From the NCBI RefSeq assembly GCF_008087085.1, contig NZ_VIYJ01000005.1:248001-312000 (forward strand): 64,000 nucleotides of DNA. Direction: 5' to 3'. Shown here in pieces: positions 24,329-35,345 of this stretch; within the stretch, counting starts at the first letter, position 1; every line of letters starts with the position of its first letter. This DNA is from Nocardioides rubriscoriae. Lineage in GTDB: Bacteria; Actinomycetota; Actinomycetes; Propionibacteriales; Nocardioidaceae. Below the pieces are notes generated by a model that searched no databases, was not told the origin of the DNA, and saw nothing but the letters and a program-made list of their open reading frames with translations. The translations under genes were made by a program, and so were the position numbers.

Positions 24329-26395
24329 GTGCGGATCCGTCCCGCGCTGGTCGCGCTCAGCCTCGTCCTGCCCGCCCTGGCCGTCGTCACGGTCGTCGAC
24401 GGCGCTCCACCTGCGCGGGCCGTGACGGCGTACACCTGGCAGGGCACGCAGAGCACCCTGTGGAGCGACATGCGCAACTGGGAGCCGCAGGGCATCCCGG
24501 AGGACGGCGACTCGGTCACGCTGCCCACCGGGACCATCACCGGCGTCCCCACGGTCACCCTGGGCATGCTGACGGTCAACGGTTCGCCGGACGCCGCCAC
24601 GTCGTTGTCCGGCGAGGGCACGGTGTCGGTGGGGACCCTGCTGTGGCAGGGCGGGGACATCAACGTCGATCTCGAGGTCGGTGCCCTCGGTGCCCTCCCG
24701 TCGATCATCGCGCCGGGCAACACCCCGCTCCGGTTCGGCTACGGCGGCCAGCAGACCCTGCGCCTGCTCGGTCAGACCTCGCTGGCCACGGGCCTCGGCG
24801 CGGGCACCGAGCCCTGGTTGCAGCTGATGTTCGACAGCTCCATCGAGGTGGCCGGCACCGGCACCCTCACGCTCGACCCCGAGGCCTGGGTCCTGGGCAA
24901 CCGTTGCTGCACCGCTCCCTCCTCGACCCTGCGGGTCGACGGCACGGTCGAGGTCGGGTCGATCACCGGTGCCACCGGACGCACGGTGCGCCTGCAGGAG
25001 GTGGGCCTCGACCTCGGCGGCCGCTTCGACGTCGGCACCGGCAACACCGTCGACCTCGTGGGCGGCCCGGTCCGCGCCGGCAGCGCCCCCGGGTCGGCGA
25101 CCCAGGGCCCCGGGTCGATCACCGGTGGCGGCACCTTCCGCGTCACCGAGACCGACGGCGAGGCCTTCGAACCCGGCGACCCCACGGCCGCCGACGGCAC
25201 CCTCAAGCTCCTCGACGACCTGACCCTCGCCGACGGCACCACCCTCGAGCTGGGCCAGTACGCCGAGCTCGCCGGCGCCCACCAGGTGCTCGGCGACGGG
25301 TCGGTCCGGCTCGCCGGGGCGCGGGTGCGCGGAGAGGTCCGGGTGGCCCCCACCGTCCCGGTGACGGTGCTGCCCGGCCCGCCGACCCGGGTGCAGCGCT
25401 GGTCCGCCGACGTCGGCCAGCGCGGGCTGCTCACCCCCGCCGGCGGACTCACCGTCGCCCCCGGCGCCACCCTCGCCGTCGACAGCGGCGCCCGTCTGGT
25501 CGTGCCGGCGCAGGCCACACTGAGCCTGCCGGCGGGCGCGACCCTCACCTCCGGGTCGTGCTGCACCGACCCCGGGCGGGTCACCGTCCAGCGCGACGCC
25601 ACGCTCGCCATCGGGCGCGGCAGCGGCGACCCGACGGTGCTGCAGTCGGTCGAGATCGGCGGCGCCGGGGACCTCACCCACGCCGGCCGCTCGCAGTGGT
25701 CGCTGGCGGGCACGACGTTCGTTACCGGCGCGACGTTCACCGGCTCGGGCAGCATCGACGGCGACCTGCCGGCCGGCGCGCTGCGGGTGACTCCGGTCGG
25801 TGTGCTCGCGATCGACGGCGACTACACCGCCAACGCCGGCGGCACCTACGTCGTGCGCGTGCCCACCTCGACGGACGCCACCGCGACCGACCGCGTCACC
25901 GTCACCGGCACGGCGTCGCTGAGCGGGGCCGTCGTGACCACGGGCGGCACCCGGTGGCCGCGCGACACCGGCTTCGCCGTGCTCACCGCAGGACAGGTGG
26001 TCGGTGGTTTCGGCTGTGCCCGCACCCCCGGCTTCGTGCCGGTCATCGGCAGCCGCTCGGTCAACCTGCGCTCCGTGGTGGTGCGCGACGGCGGCTGCTT
26101 CGTCCCGGCCGCGAGCACCCGGCTGAGCGCGACCTTCAGCGGCCGTCGCGCGACCAGCGTGGCGGTGCCCGGCCAGGCCCGCCGGGTGCTGCTGCGGGTG
26201 ACGGTCTCGCGGACCACCCGGCCCACGCGGCTGACCCTGTCGGCCCCCGGCGGCGCGACCGAGCGGGTCGACGCCCCCGCGCGGCGTACGACGGTCACCT
26301 ACGTCGTCGTCCGGCTCGGCGCGACGTCACGGCTGCAGGCCACCTTGGACCGCCGGGCCCGCCTGACGGTCGCCCAGGTCGGCTGGTACGGGTGA
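24329..26395 (+). CDS. Large secreted beta-structured protein of unknown function
   Basis: A 688-residue protein with a signal peptide: basic VRIR, a hydrophobic core to about residue 23, and a likely cut after PPARA (31). CCAGGAG precedes GTG 24329. The mature part is almost all short beta segments with many G-T, V-D-G and L-x-V repeats, such as GTLTLDPEAWVLGN and GATLAVDSGARLVVP, suggesting a right-handed beta-helix or roll like adhesin passengers. Two NRCCTAP/SGSCCTDP Cys-Cys motifs recur about 220 residues apart. The last ~90 residues are a distinct Arg/Thr-rich strand domain. No sorting signal, lipobox or transmembrane tail is seen. I do not recognise a family. Confidence 0.65.
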   Translation: MRIRPALVALSLVLPALAVVTVVDGAPPARAVTAYTWQGTQSTLWSDMRNWEPQGIPEDGDSVTLPTGTITGVPTVTLGMLTVNGSPDAATSLSGEGTVSVGTLLWQGGDINVDLEVGALGALPSIIAPGNTPLRFGYGGQQTLRLLGQTSLATGLGAGTEPWLQLMFDSSIEVAGTGTLTLDPEAWVLGNRCCTAPSSTLRVDGTVEVGSITGATGRTVRLQEVGLDLGGRFDVGTGNTVDLVGGPVRAGSAPGSATQGPGSITGGGTFRVTETDGEAFEPGDPTAADGTLKLLDDLTLADGTTLELGQYAELAGAHQVLGDGSVRLAGARVRGEVRVAPTVPVTVLPGPPTRVQRWSADVGQRGLLTPAGGLTVAPGATLAVDSGARLVVPAQATLSLPAGATLTSGSCCTDPGRVTVQRDATLAIGRGSGDPTVLQSVEIGGAGDLTHAGRSQWSLAGTTFVTGATFTGSGSIDGDLPAGALRVTPVGVLAIDGDYTANAGGTYVVRVPTSTDATATDRVTVTGTASLSGAVVTTGGTRWPRDTGFAVLTAGQVVGGFGCARTPGFVPVIGSRSVNLRSVVVRDGGCFVPAASTRLSATFSGRRATSVAVPGQARRVLLRVTVSRTTRPTRLTLSAPGGATERVDAPARRTTVTYVVVRLGATSRLQATLDRRARLTVAQVGWYG

Positions 26396-26402
26396 GCGCG
26401 GC

Positions 26403-27914
<1,512 letters not shown>

Positions 27915-27952
27915 CTACGCGGAGACGCACGTCACCTGCCGGTCAGCCCGGC

Positions 27953-28837
27953 TCACTCCTCCCGGGGCCGCAGCTCGGTCACCGAGATCCGCACGGTGAG
28001 GGTCTCCCCCGCCATCCGGATCCGGCCGCGCATGCCCGCCGCGAGCACCATCGGCATCACCGCGCGGTTGTCGTGGGCGGTGGTGAGCACGACCTCGGCG
28101 GCCCCTAGCCCGCGGGCCACCCGCGCGCCCTCGCCGAGCAGCTTGGTGCCGATCCCGCGCCGCTGCCACGCCACGTCGACCTCGAGGTCGATGGTGTGGA
28201 CGGCCGGGTCCTCGGGCGTCGGCGTCACGACCGCGCGGCCCACCGCGACGCCGTCGGCGAGCGCGGTCACCCGGGGCCCCTCGACGACGTACGTCGGGAC
28301 GGCGCCGCTGCCCATCCGGCGGCCCCCCGAGGGGGCGAAGGCGGGCCGTTCGCGACCCAGGACGTCGCTGACGAGGTCGGCCATCGCCGCCCCGCGGTTG
28401 CGCTCGACGGCGGTGAACGGCGCCGTACGACGCACCTGCACCTGCACCTCGCCGACGCTCATCTCCATGACGTCCTGGGGCTCGTCGCCGGGGTGCACGT
28501 CGGCGTCGAAGAGGTGGGCCACGACGTCGGGGAACGACGCCGGCTGCTCGAGCACCGCGCGCGCGGCCTCGACGTAGCGGGTCGGCTGGTCGACCAGCGC
28601 GTCCTCGGAGCACGGGCTGGCCACGACCCGGGTCGCCCCGGCGCGCTCGACCAGCGCGACGAGGTCACCGGCCGCCCAGTCCTCGGGGGTGCGCACCACG
28701 AGCTCGTCGGTGACCTGCTCGACGTCGGGGAACGCCTGGAAGCCGACGATGTTGACCCCGGCGCTCCCGCACTCCTGGGCCAGGGCGGCCAGGGCTCCAG
28801 GTCGGTCCGGCAGCGTCGCGCGCACTCTCCACAGCAT
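27953..28837 (-). CDS. ACT domain-GNAT acetyltransferase fusion
   Basis: A 294-residue protein. The N-terminus MLWRVRATLPDRPGALAALAQ opens an ACT-type regulatory domain (about 1-70). The C-terminal ~110 residues form a GNAT acetyltransferase with the acetyl-CoA loop VAWQRRGIGTKLLGEGA. ACT domains usually sense amino acids, so an amino-acid-regulated acetyltransferase is plausible. ATG 28837 is preferred because the ACT strand begins there; a GTG at 28870 would add 11 residues over a CACGCTCCGG direct repeat. Target unknown. Confidence 0.7.
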   Translation of the reverse strand: MLWRVRATLPDRPGALAALAQECGSAGVNIVGFQAFPDVEQVTDELVVRTPEDWAAGDLVALVERAGATRVVASPCSEDALVDQPTRYVEAARAVLEQPASFPDVVAHLFDADVHPGDEPQDVMEMSVGEVQVQVRRTAPFTAVERNRGAAMADLVSDVLGRERPAFAPSGGRRMGSGAVPTYVVEGPRVTALADGVAVGRAVVTPTPEDPAVHTIDLEVDVAWQRRGIGTKLLGEGARVARGLGAAEVVLTTAHDNRAVMPMVLAAGMRGRIRMAGETLTVRISVTELRPREE

Positions 28838-28909
28838 GTCCGGAGCGTGCCCGGAGCGTGTTACGACCACAAGTCTCCGCAGGTTTCGCCCGCGATCCGG
28901 CGCACCTGC

Positions 28910-29815
28910 TCAGTTGGTCCAGCTGCCGCTGTCGGAGTACTGGCTCGAGTCGTCGGGGTCGATCGGGGGCCACGAGGTGCCGCCCTTGAACGCCTTGGAG
29001 CTGCCCAACGACATCCAGTCCATCGCGCCGACCGTGTCGGCGTTGAGGTTGATGTCGCGGATCGCCTTGGTGCACGCGTTGACGAGGTTGAGCGCCGAGC
29101 TGATCAGCGACAGGATCGGGCCCGAGTCGCCGGTCAGGATGTTGCCGAGGTCGAGACCGCTGGCGATCTTGGACACGATGTCGGAGGCGAGCGCCAGCAG
29201 GGCCTGGACGATGTTGCTCCACGCCTGCTTGAGCGCCTGGGCGGCTGACGCCATCAGCTTGGCGGCGGCGCCCATCTTGTCGGCCATCACGGTCATGGCG
29301 GCGACCTGCTCGCGGCTGGCCTCGCCGAACGCGGTGAAGCCCAGGCCACCCCAGTACTTCGCGAGCTGGCCCTTCTCGTGCTCGGCGTCGAACACCGCAC
29401 TCTCCAGGCTCTCCTTCGCCGAGAGGTACCTCGTGCCGAGCTCGAACAGCTTCGCGGGGTTGCCGATGAGCGCGTCGACCGCGGCCTGGACGGCGTCCCA
29501 GAGCTCGTCGAGCTTGTCGAAGACGTCCTGGGCGATGCCTTCGAGCTTGTCCCCGAGGATGCCCTGACCGAGGGCCGCGGTGATCCCCAGACCCGGGCTG
29601 ATCACGCCGATGCCCACCAGGTCCCAGAACCCGAGCTTGCAGACCCGGTCGTGGACCTTGCTGATCCCCTCCTTGACCCCGGCGACGATGGCGTCCTCAG
29701 CCTTGTTGATCTCGGCCACCCAGTCGTCGGGGGTCGTGAAGAGGAGCAGCTCCAGCCCCGTCAGCACCCCGGTCGGGTCGGCGAACACCGGCAGGGGCAG
29801 GTCTCCGTCGCTCAT
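28910..29815 (-). CDS. Type VII secretion substrate-like helical protein
   Basis: A 301-residue, mainly helical, alanine-rich protein without signal peptide. It has long amphipathic helices (about 95-230), a hydrophobic central stretch (GIGVISPGLGITAALGQG near 68-85) and a disordered Ser/Asp-rich tail ending SWTN. It is the last gene of a three-gene operon, overlapping the EspC-like gene (ATGA). That arrangement resembles WXG100-type export loci in actinobacteria, where large helical substrates follow a small EspC-like partner. No enzymatic motif was seen. No ESX ATPase or membrane component is in the window. Confidence 0.5.
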   Translation of the reverse strand: MSDGDLPLPVFADPTGVLTGLELLLFTTPDDWVAEINKAEDAIVAGVKEGISKVHDRVCKLGFWDLVGIGVISPGLGITAALGQGILGDKLEGIAQDVFDKLDELWDAVQAAVDALIGNPAKLFELGTRYLSAKESLESAVFDAEHEKGQLAKYWGGLGFTAFGEASREQVAAMTVMADKMGAAAKLMASAAQALKQAWSNIVQALLALASDIVSKIASGLDLGNILTGDSGPILSLISSALNLVNACTKAIRDINLNADTVGAMDWMSLGSSKAFKGGTSWPPIDPDDSSQYSDSGSWTN

Positions 29816-30186
29816 GGCTGCTCCACCGCACGCCGGACGCGGTCGGCGTCGCTCGCCGCCCCGTCGTCGGTCCTGACGAAGTCGTCGGCGGCCAGGCGGA
29901 TCGCCTTGCCCATCTCCGCCGCGTTGTCCATGCCGGCGGACAGCAGGCGGTCAGCCAGCTCCATGAAGTCCTGGTGCTTGTCGGCGACCGACGACATCGC
30001 CAGCCCGAACAGGCCGTGGGCCGTCGTGCCCTGCTGCGCGACCGCCATCGCCGCGACCAGGTCGTAGGTGATCGTCCACTCCCACGTGTACGCCGAGGAG
30101 TAGAGCTGGGTCGTGTCGGCCCACATGGTCTGCTTGCCCGACAGCGGGATGGTGCTGCCCCCGGTCGCTTCGACTGCCTGGTTCAT
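29812..30186 (-). CDS. EspC/DUF2580-like type VII secretion partner
   Basis: A 124-residue helical protein with no signal peptide. The C-terminal pattern AADDFVRTDD fits the Y/F-x-x-x-D/E export signal that follows a helix hairpin in type VII substrates (Phe replaces Tyr here). The N-terminal part is Trp-containing (MWADTTQLYSSAYTWEW). It overlaps both neighbours by ATGA, so the three proteins are probably made in fixed ratio and may form a complex. Assignment is by pattern and context only. Confidence 0.5.
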   Translation of the reverse strand: MNQAVEATGGSTIPLSGKQTMWADTTQLYSSAYTWEWTITYDLVAAMAVAQQGTTAHGLFGLAMSSVADKHQDFMELADRLLSAGMDNAAEMGKAIRLAADDFVRTDDGAASDADRVRRAVEQP

Positions 30187-30725
30187 CGGATCAACGTCTC
30201 CTTCAGGGCCTTGGTGAGGTGGGCGAGCGTGGCGACCTGCAACCAGCCCGGATCGGTCTCGAGCCGGTCGGGCACGCCGGCGTCGCTGAGGTGGACGGTG
30301 AGGCAGCCGTTGCCCGACACCCGGGGCCGGGGGGCTTCGTCGAGCCGCGGCGAGTAGGCGAAGAAGCGCTCGCGGGCCTCCTGCGGCGACGCGATCGTGA
30401 TGGGTCTCGCGCGGTAGGTCTGCAGGATCCGGGGCGGCTCGAGACCCCGCTCGGCACGCTCGGCCAGGCCGGAGACGAGGGCCGACCGCACCGACCGCTC
30501 GCCCTCGGCCCGGGCCAGGGCGCCCAGGACCGCTTCGGCGAGACCCTCCGGGGTGCGCAGGGCGTCGGTGTCGCGGACCGCGACGACGTCGACCACGTCA
30601 CCCGCGGCGTCCACGGTGACCCGGATGACGCCCCCGGCGTCCGTGGCCGTGACCGGGTCCTCGCAGGCGTAGAGATCGTTCCCGTAGCGCCGGCGGCGGC
30701 GCTGGAGACTCTCGGTGGTCGACAT
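30183..30725 (-). CDS. YbaB/EbfC-like domain protein
   Basis: A 180-residue protein opening a three-gene operon. Residues about 25-75 (GGVIRVTVDAAGDVVDVV... then PEGLAEAVLGALARAEGE) match the strand-helix core of the YbaB/EbfC nucleoid-associated family, which often occurs beside WXG100/EspC genes in actinobacteria. The basic N-terminus (RRRRR at 9-13) could bind nucleic acid. The C-terminal ~90 residues are not recognised. It is divergent from the exported-protein gene at 30830. Confidence 0.5.
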   Translation of the reverse strand: MSTTESLQRRRRRYGNDLYACEDPVTATDAGGVIRVTVDAAGDVVDVVAVRDTDALRTPEGLAEAVLGALARAEGERSVRSALVSGLAERAERGLEPPRILQTYRARPITIASPQEARERFFAYSPRLDEAPRPRVSGNGCLTVHLSDAGVPDRLETDPGWLQVATLAHLTKALKETLIR

Positions 30726-30829
30726 GGGGGTCCTCTCGTCGTGCTCGGGGTCGTGGTGCCCCGCGAGACGGGCGCCAAACCACGGGCCCGCCGCGTTTGG
30801 GCTCCCGCCGAACGGGCAGGAGCGCGCTC

Positions 30830-31882
30830 ATGTGCCCGCGCCGTGTCGCCCGTCGCGGCGTCGTCACCCTGGTCGTCCTCGTCGCCCTGGGTGCCGTGCT
30901 CCTGGTCGGGGCCGGGCTCGTCACCGTCCGCGTGCTCGACGGGCGTGACCGGGTCGAGGTCGGCGACGAGGTCGACGCGGCGTTCGTCCCGCGGTCCACG
31001 CCGGTCACGGTGCGGGTGCCCCCCGGCACCCTCCAGGTCGTCGTCGGCGACCCGGTCGACGAGGTCGATGGGGTCGACGGGGTCGACGTGGGCACCCGGG
31101 CTCCGCGCGGAGGGAGCCTGGTCGGCGTGTCGGTCACGATGACGCCGGACCCGCGGGCCCTCTACGGGCCGAGCGACGCGGCTCCGGCCGAGCCCGAGCT
31201 CCAGCTGCGGATCGGCGACGCGCGCTACCCGGTCTCCCTCGCCTCGGCCTTCGTGCAGCCCGGCGGGACCGCCGTGGCCGCCACCCGATCGGCGTACGTC
31301 GCCGTCGACGGGCGTCCCGACCTCGACCGGAGCACGCTCGTCGTGACCTTCGACGGGGTCGCCCAGACCGTCGACCTGGCCTCGGGCACGGTCGACCGGG
31401 GGCGCGCGGCGGGTCTCTACGACACCGCCGCGACGCGGCCGCAGGACGTCGCCTGCCCCGACGCCACGTGGTCGACGGGCTTCCGGGGCGAGCCCGGGTC
31501 GGCCACGCGCTGCGGCGTCGCGGTCCTCGGGGTGCCCTGGGTGACGACCCTGGGCTGGGCGCCCGTCGACCGGGACTGGGTCGTGGTGCTCGGCACCCAG
31601 CCCGGCTTCACCAGCGTCACGTCGCGCGAGGACGACCCGGGGTCGCACGCGGCGCAGGCGAGCGGCACCGCGGCGTACGCGCTCGACGGCGCCGACCCCG
31701 TCGCGACGTTCCCCCGCTCGATCGACCCGGCCGACGGCGAGGTCGTGGTCTTCGCGCCCACCGACGCGCCCGGGGCGCTGAGGATCACCCGGACGTACAC
31801 CACGACGGACACCAGCGGGCTGACCGCGCAGGCGACCTGGCGGGTCCGGCTCGCGTCGGCTACAGCGGGTCGATCCCGTTGA
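30830..31882 (+). CDS. Membrane-anchored exported protein of unknown function
   Basis: A 350-residue protein with an N-terminal membrane segment (about 11-33, VVTLVVLVALGAVLLVGAGL) and an extracellular beta-rich domain. GGCAGGAG lies seven bases before ATG 30830. Near residue 85 there is an acidic VDEVDGVDGVD stretch; two Cys pairs (for example DVACPD and ATRCGV) may form disulfides. It is divergent from the type VII-like operon and its 3' end overlaps the convergent gene by 23 bases. I do not recognise the family. Confidence 0.6.
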   Translation: MCPRRVARRGVVTLVVLVALGAVLLVGAGLVTVRVLDGRDRVEVGDEVDAAFVPRSTPVTVRVPPGTLQVVVGDPVDEVDGVDGVDVGTRAPRGGSLVGVSVTMTPDPRALYGPSDAAPAEPELQLRIGDARYPVSLASAFVQPGGTAVAATRSAYVAVDGRPDLDRSTLVVTFDGVAQTVDLASGTVDRGRAAGLYDTAATRPQDVACPDATWSTGFRGEPGSATRCGVAVLGVPWVTTLGWAPVDRDWVVVLGTQPGFTSVTSREDDPGSHAAQASGTAAYALDGADPVATFPRSIDPADGEVVVFAPTDAPGALRITRTYTTTDTSGLTAQATWRVRLASATAGRSR

Positions 31883-32417
31883 TCTTCCACGCGCCGGAGC
31901 GCAGCACCATCTCGACGCGGACCCGGTTCCTCGACAGCACCCGTGGCTGCGCGTCCTTGCGGCCTTCTCGCGGGCGGACCTGGACCTGGTCGACGTAGAC
32001 CAGGCAGACCACGGCGGTGTCGCCGTCGGTGCGCACGACGCCGGCCCCGCGCACGCGGGCCTCCACGACGGAGCGTTGCCGCTGGGCCAGCGGCCGGACC
32101 CGGCGGTCGAAGGTGCGCGTGAAGACGCGGGCGTAGCCGGTCGTCATCGCCTGCGTGGCCCGCGTGAGGGTGGCGTCGAGGTCGCGGTGGTCGTAGCCCA
32201 GGGCCGCCGGGAGCGCCGAGACGGCGGCGGCCAGGGCCTCGCCGCCCGGCCCGAGGAGGTCGGCCGGCACGAAGTAGGGTGCCTGGGCGGTCTCGACCGG
32301 GGGCGCGGTCGCGCCGTCGGCGGCGGGCCGGGTCAGGGCGAGCACGACCGCGAGGGCCGAGCCCAGCAGCACCAGCACGAGCAGCACCGTCACGCGACGA
32401 TCGCGGAGCACCGTCAC
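31860..32417 (-). CDS. Mce-associated-type membrane protein (second of pair)
   Basis: A 185-residue protein with one N-terminal membrane helix (about 8-29) and a soluble domain ending in a conserved-looking KINGID tail. The architecture (short cytoplasmic start, one helix, an NTF2-like outer domain) matches Mce-associated (Mam/Mas) proteins of actinobacteria. GTG 32417 begins one base after the upstream stop, so it is coupled to the gene at 32419-32961. Normally such genes sit downstream of mceA-F; no mce gene is present here. Confidence 0.55.
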   Translation of the reverse strand: MTVLRDRRVTVLLVLVLLGSALAVVLALTRPAADGATAPPVETAQAPYFVPADLLGPGGEALAAAVSALPAALGYDHRDLDATLTRATQAMTTGYARVFTRTFDRRVRPLAQRQRSVVEARVRGAGVVRTDGDTAVVCLVYVDQVQVRPREGRKDAQPRVLSRNRVRVEMVLRSGAWKINGIDPL

Positions 32418-32418
32418 C

Positions 32419-32961
32419 TCACGCCACCTCGTCCAGGCTCGCGACCAGCCACCGGCCGTCGACGAGGTCGAGCCCGACCCGGGTGCGGTAGCGCGTGGTG
32501 CCCTCGGCGCCGACCCGCGCCGTCGTGACGTCGACCGACACCAGCACGACGGCCCGGTCGGTCACGAGGTACTCGGTGGCGGTGCCGTCGCGCGGCAGCC
32601 TGGCGGACAGCACGAGGTCCTGGGCGACGATCCGCTCCGCGAGGGTCTTGGCCCGGGCGTCGTACTCGTCGACGAAGCCGGGCGTGCCGAGGGCGCGCAT
32701 CGCCGCCATGTCGGCCTTGATCGTGCGGTGGTCGAGGGTGAAGTAGGTCGTGGCGGCGGTCCGGGCCGCCACCACCGCGCGTCCGGCGCTGTCCTCGGTC
32801 CAGCCGGCGTTGCCGATGTCGGCGGGCCGCTGGACGCGGATGCCCGCCGCGTCGCGCCGGTCGTGCAGCAGGACCAGCGACGTCGCGACGACCACGACGA
32901 GCAGCGCGGCCAGCAGCGCGAGGAGCAGGCGTGGGCTGCGCGGGGCCGCGGTCTGGTCCAT
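32419..32961 (-). CDS. Mce-associated-type membrane protein (first of pair)
   Basis: A 180-residue protein with one membrane helix (about 12-33) and an outer domain rich in charged and strand residues (TYFTLDHRTIKADMAAMRALG near 90 is typical for the family, as is the final VDGRWLVASLDEV). GGAGG precedes ATG 32961. It is paired with a similar shorter gene. Mce-associated proteins support lipid uptake by Mce systems, but the sequence does not show that role here. Confidence 0.6.
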   Translation of the reverse strand: MDQTAAPRSPRLLLALLAALLVVVVATSLVLLHDRRDAAGIRVQRPADIGNAGWTEDSAGRAVVAARTAATTYFTLDHRTIKADMAAMRALGTPGFVDEYDARAKTLAERIVAQDLVLSARLPRDGTATEYLVTDRAVVLVSVDVTTARVGAEGTTRYRTRVGLDLVDGRWLVASLDEVA

Positions 32962-33063
32962 CGCTCCCTCCCTGGGCTCACGGGCTGACCGGGACACCCT
33001 GGCACGAACCGCCTGCGCGCGTGCAGGGTTCGCCGCAGAGCCGAGGGTGAGTCGAGGGAGCAC

Positions 33064-33093
33064 AGCGGCCCGGTGCCGAAGCACCGGGCCGCT
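33064..33093 (-). terminator. Terminator hairpin after groEL
   Basis: AGCGGCCCGGTGC and GCACCGGGCCGCT form a perfect 13-bp stem closed by a CGAA tetraloop, 34 bases past the groEL stop. No T-tract follows. The strength of the stem makes it the probable groES-groEL transcript end or a stabilising 3' hairpin. Confidence 0.7.
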
Positions 33094-33120
33094 GGTCGAG
33101 CTGGTGGAGCTGGTGGAACG
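33094..33120. repeat. Degenerate 9-bp repeat after groEL
   Basis: GGTCGAGCT, GGTGGAGCT and GGTGGAACG follow one another between the groEL stop and its terminator. They are variants of the nonamer repeated six times before choD. Confidence 0.7.
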
Positions 33121-33126
33121 GGTCGA

Positions 33127-34809
<1,683 letters not shown>

Positions 34810-34844
34810 TCAGGGGACCGGGCGCAGGCACACGACCCGAGGGA

Positions 34845-35141
34845 TCAGGAGACGACCGCGAGGACGTCGCGCGCGGAGAGGATGAGGAACTCCTCGCCGG
34901 AGTACTTGACCTCGGTGCCGCCGTACTTGCTGTAGATCACCTTGTCGCCGACGGCGACGTCCATCGGGATGCGGCCGTCGCCGTCCTCGTTGGAGCGGCC
35001 GGGGCCCACGGCCACGACCTCGCCCTCCTGGGGCTTCTCCTTGGCGGTGTCCGGGATGACCAGGCCGGAGGCGGTGGTCTGCTCGGCCTCGAGGGGCTTG
35101 ACGACGATCCGGTCCTCGAGGGGCTTGATGTTGACCGACAC
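34845..35141 (-). CDS. groES: 10-kDa co-chaperonin
   Basis: A 98-residue protein, normal for GroES. It starts [21 protein letters not shown], has the mobile-loop segment [18 protein letters not shown], and continues GEVVAVGPG and [31 protein letters not shown] 35141 is chosen because GGAGG lies eight bases upstream and matches the usual start. It leads the groES-groEL1 operon, 92 bases before groEL1, and is repressed by HrcA through two CIRCE elements. Confidence 0.95.
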   Translation of the reverse strand: MSVNIKPLEDRIVVKPLEAEQTTASGLVIPDTAKEKPQEGEVVAVGPGRSNEDGDGRIPMDVAVGDKVIYSKYGGTEVKYSGEEFLILSARDVLAVVS

Positions 35142-35227
35142 GATGTCGACCTCCACTTTCCATGTTGCTGCGGGCTCGGGGGCGGCTTGCAGGAGTACGC
35201 CGTCGCGGGGGTCGTACGTTGCAAGCG

Positions 35228-35254
35228 CTGGCACCCTCGGGTCGAGAGTGCCAA
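35228..35254. promoter_or_regulatory. CIRCE element 1 (HrcA operator)
   Basis: CTGGCACCC, nine bases, GAGTGCCAA: the CIRCE inverted repeat with one mismatched arm position. It lies 87 bases upstream of the groES start. Confidence 0.8.
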
Positions 35255-35261
35255 TCAGAAA

Positions 35262-35288
35262 CTAGCACTCCCCCCGGTCGAGTGCCAG
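35262..35288. promoter_or_regulatory. CIRCE element 2 (HrcA operator)
   Basis: CTAGCACTC, nine bases, GAGTGCCAG matches the CIRCE consensus TTAGCACTC-N9-GAGTGCTAA closely. It is separated by seven bases from CIRCE 1, giving two tandem HrcA sites, as in other actinobacterial groES promoters. Confidence 0.9.
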
Positions 35289-35345
35289 AGAGCCCCGGGA
35301 GACGTCGCGATGTCGTCCCCGGAGCCGGCCTGCGAGGATCGCCCC

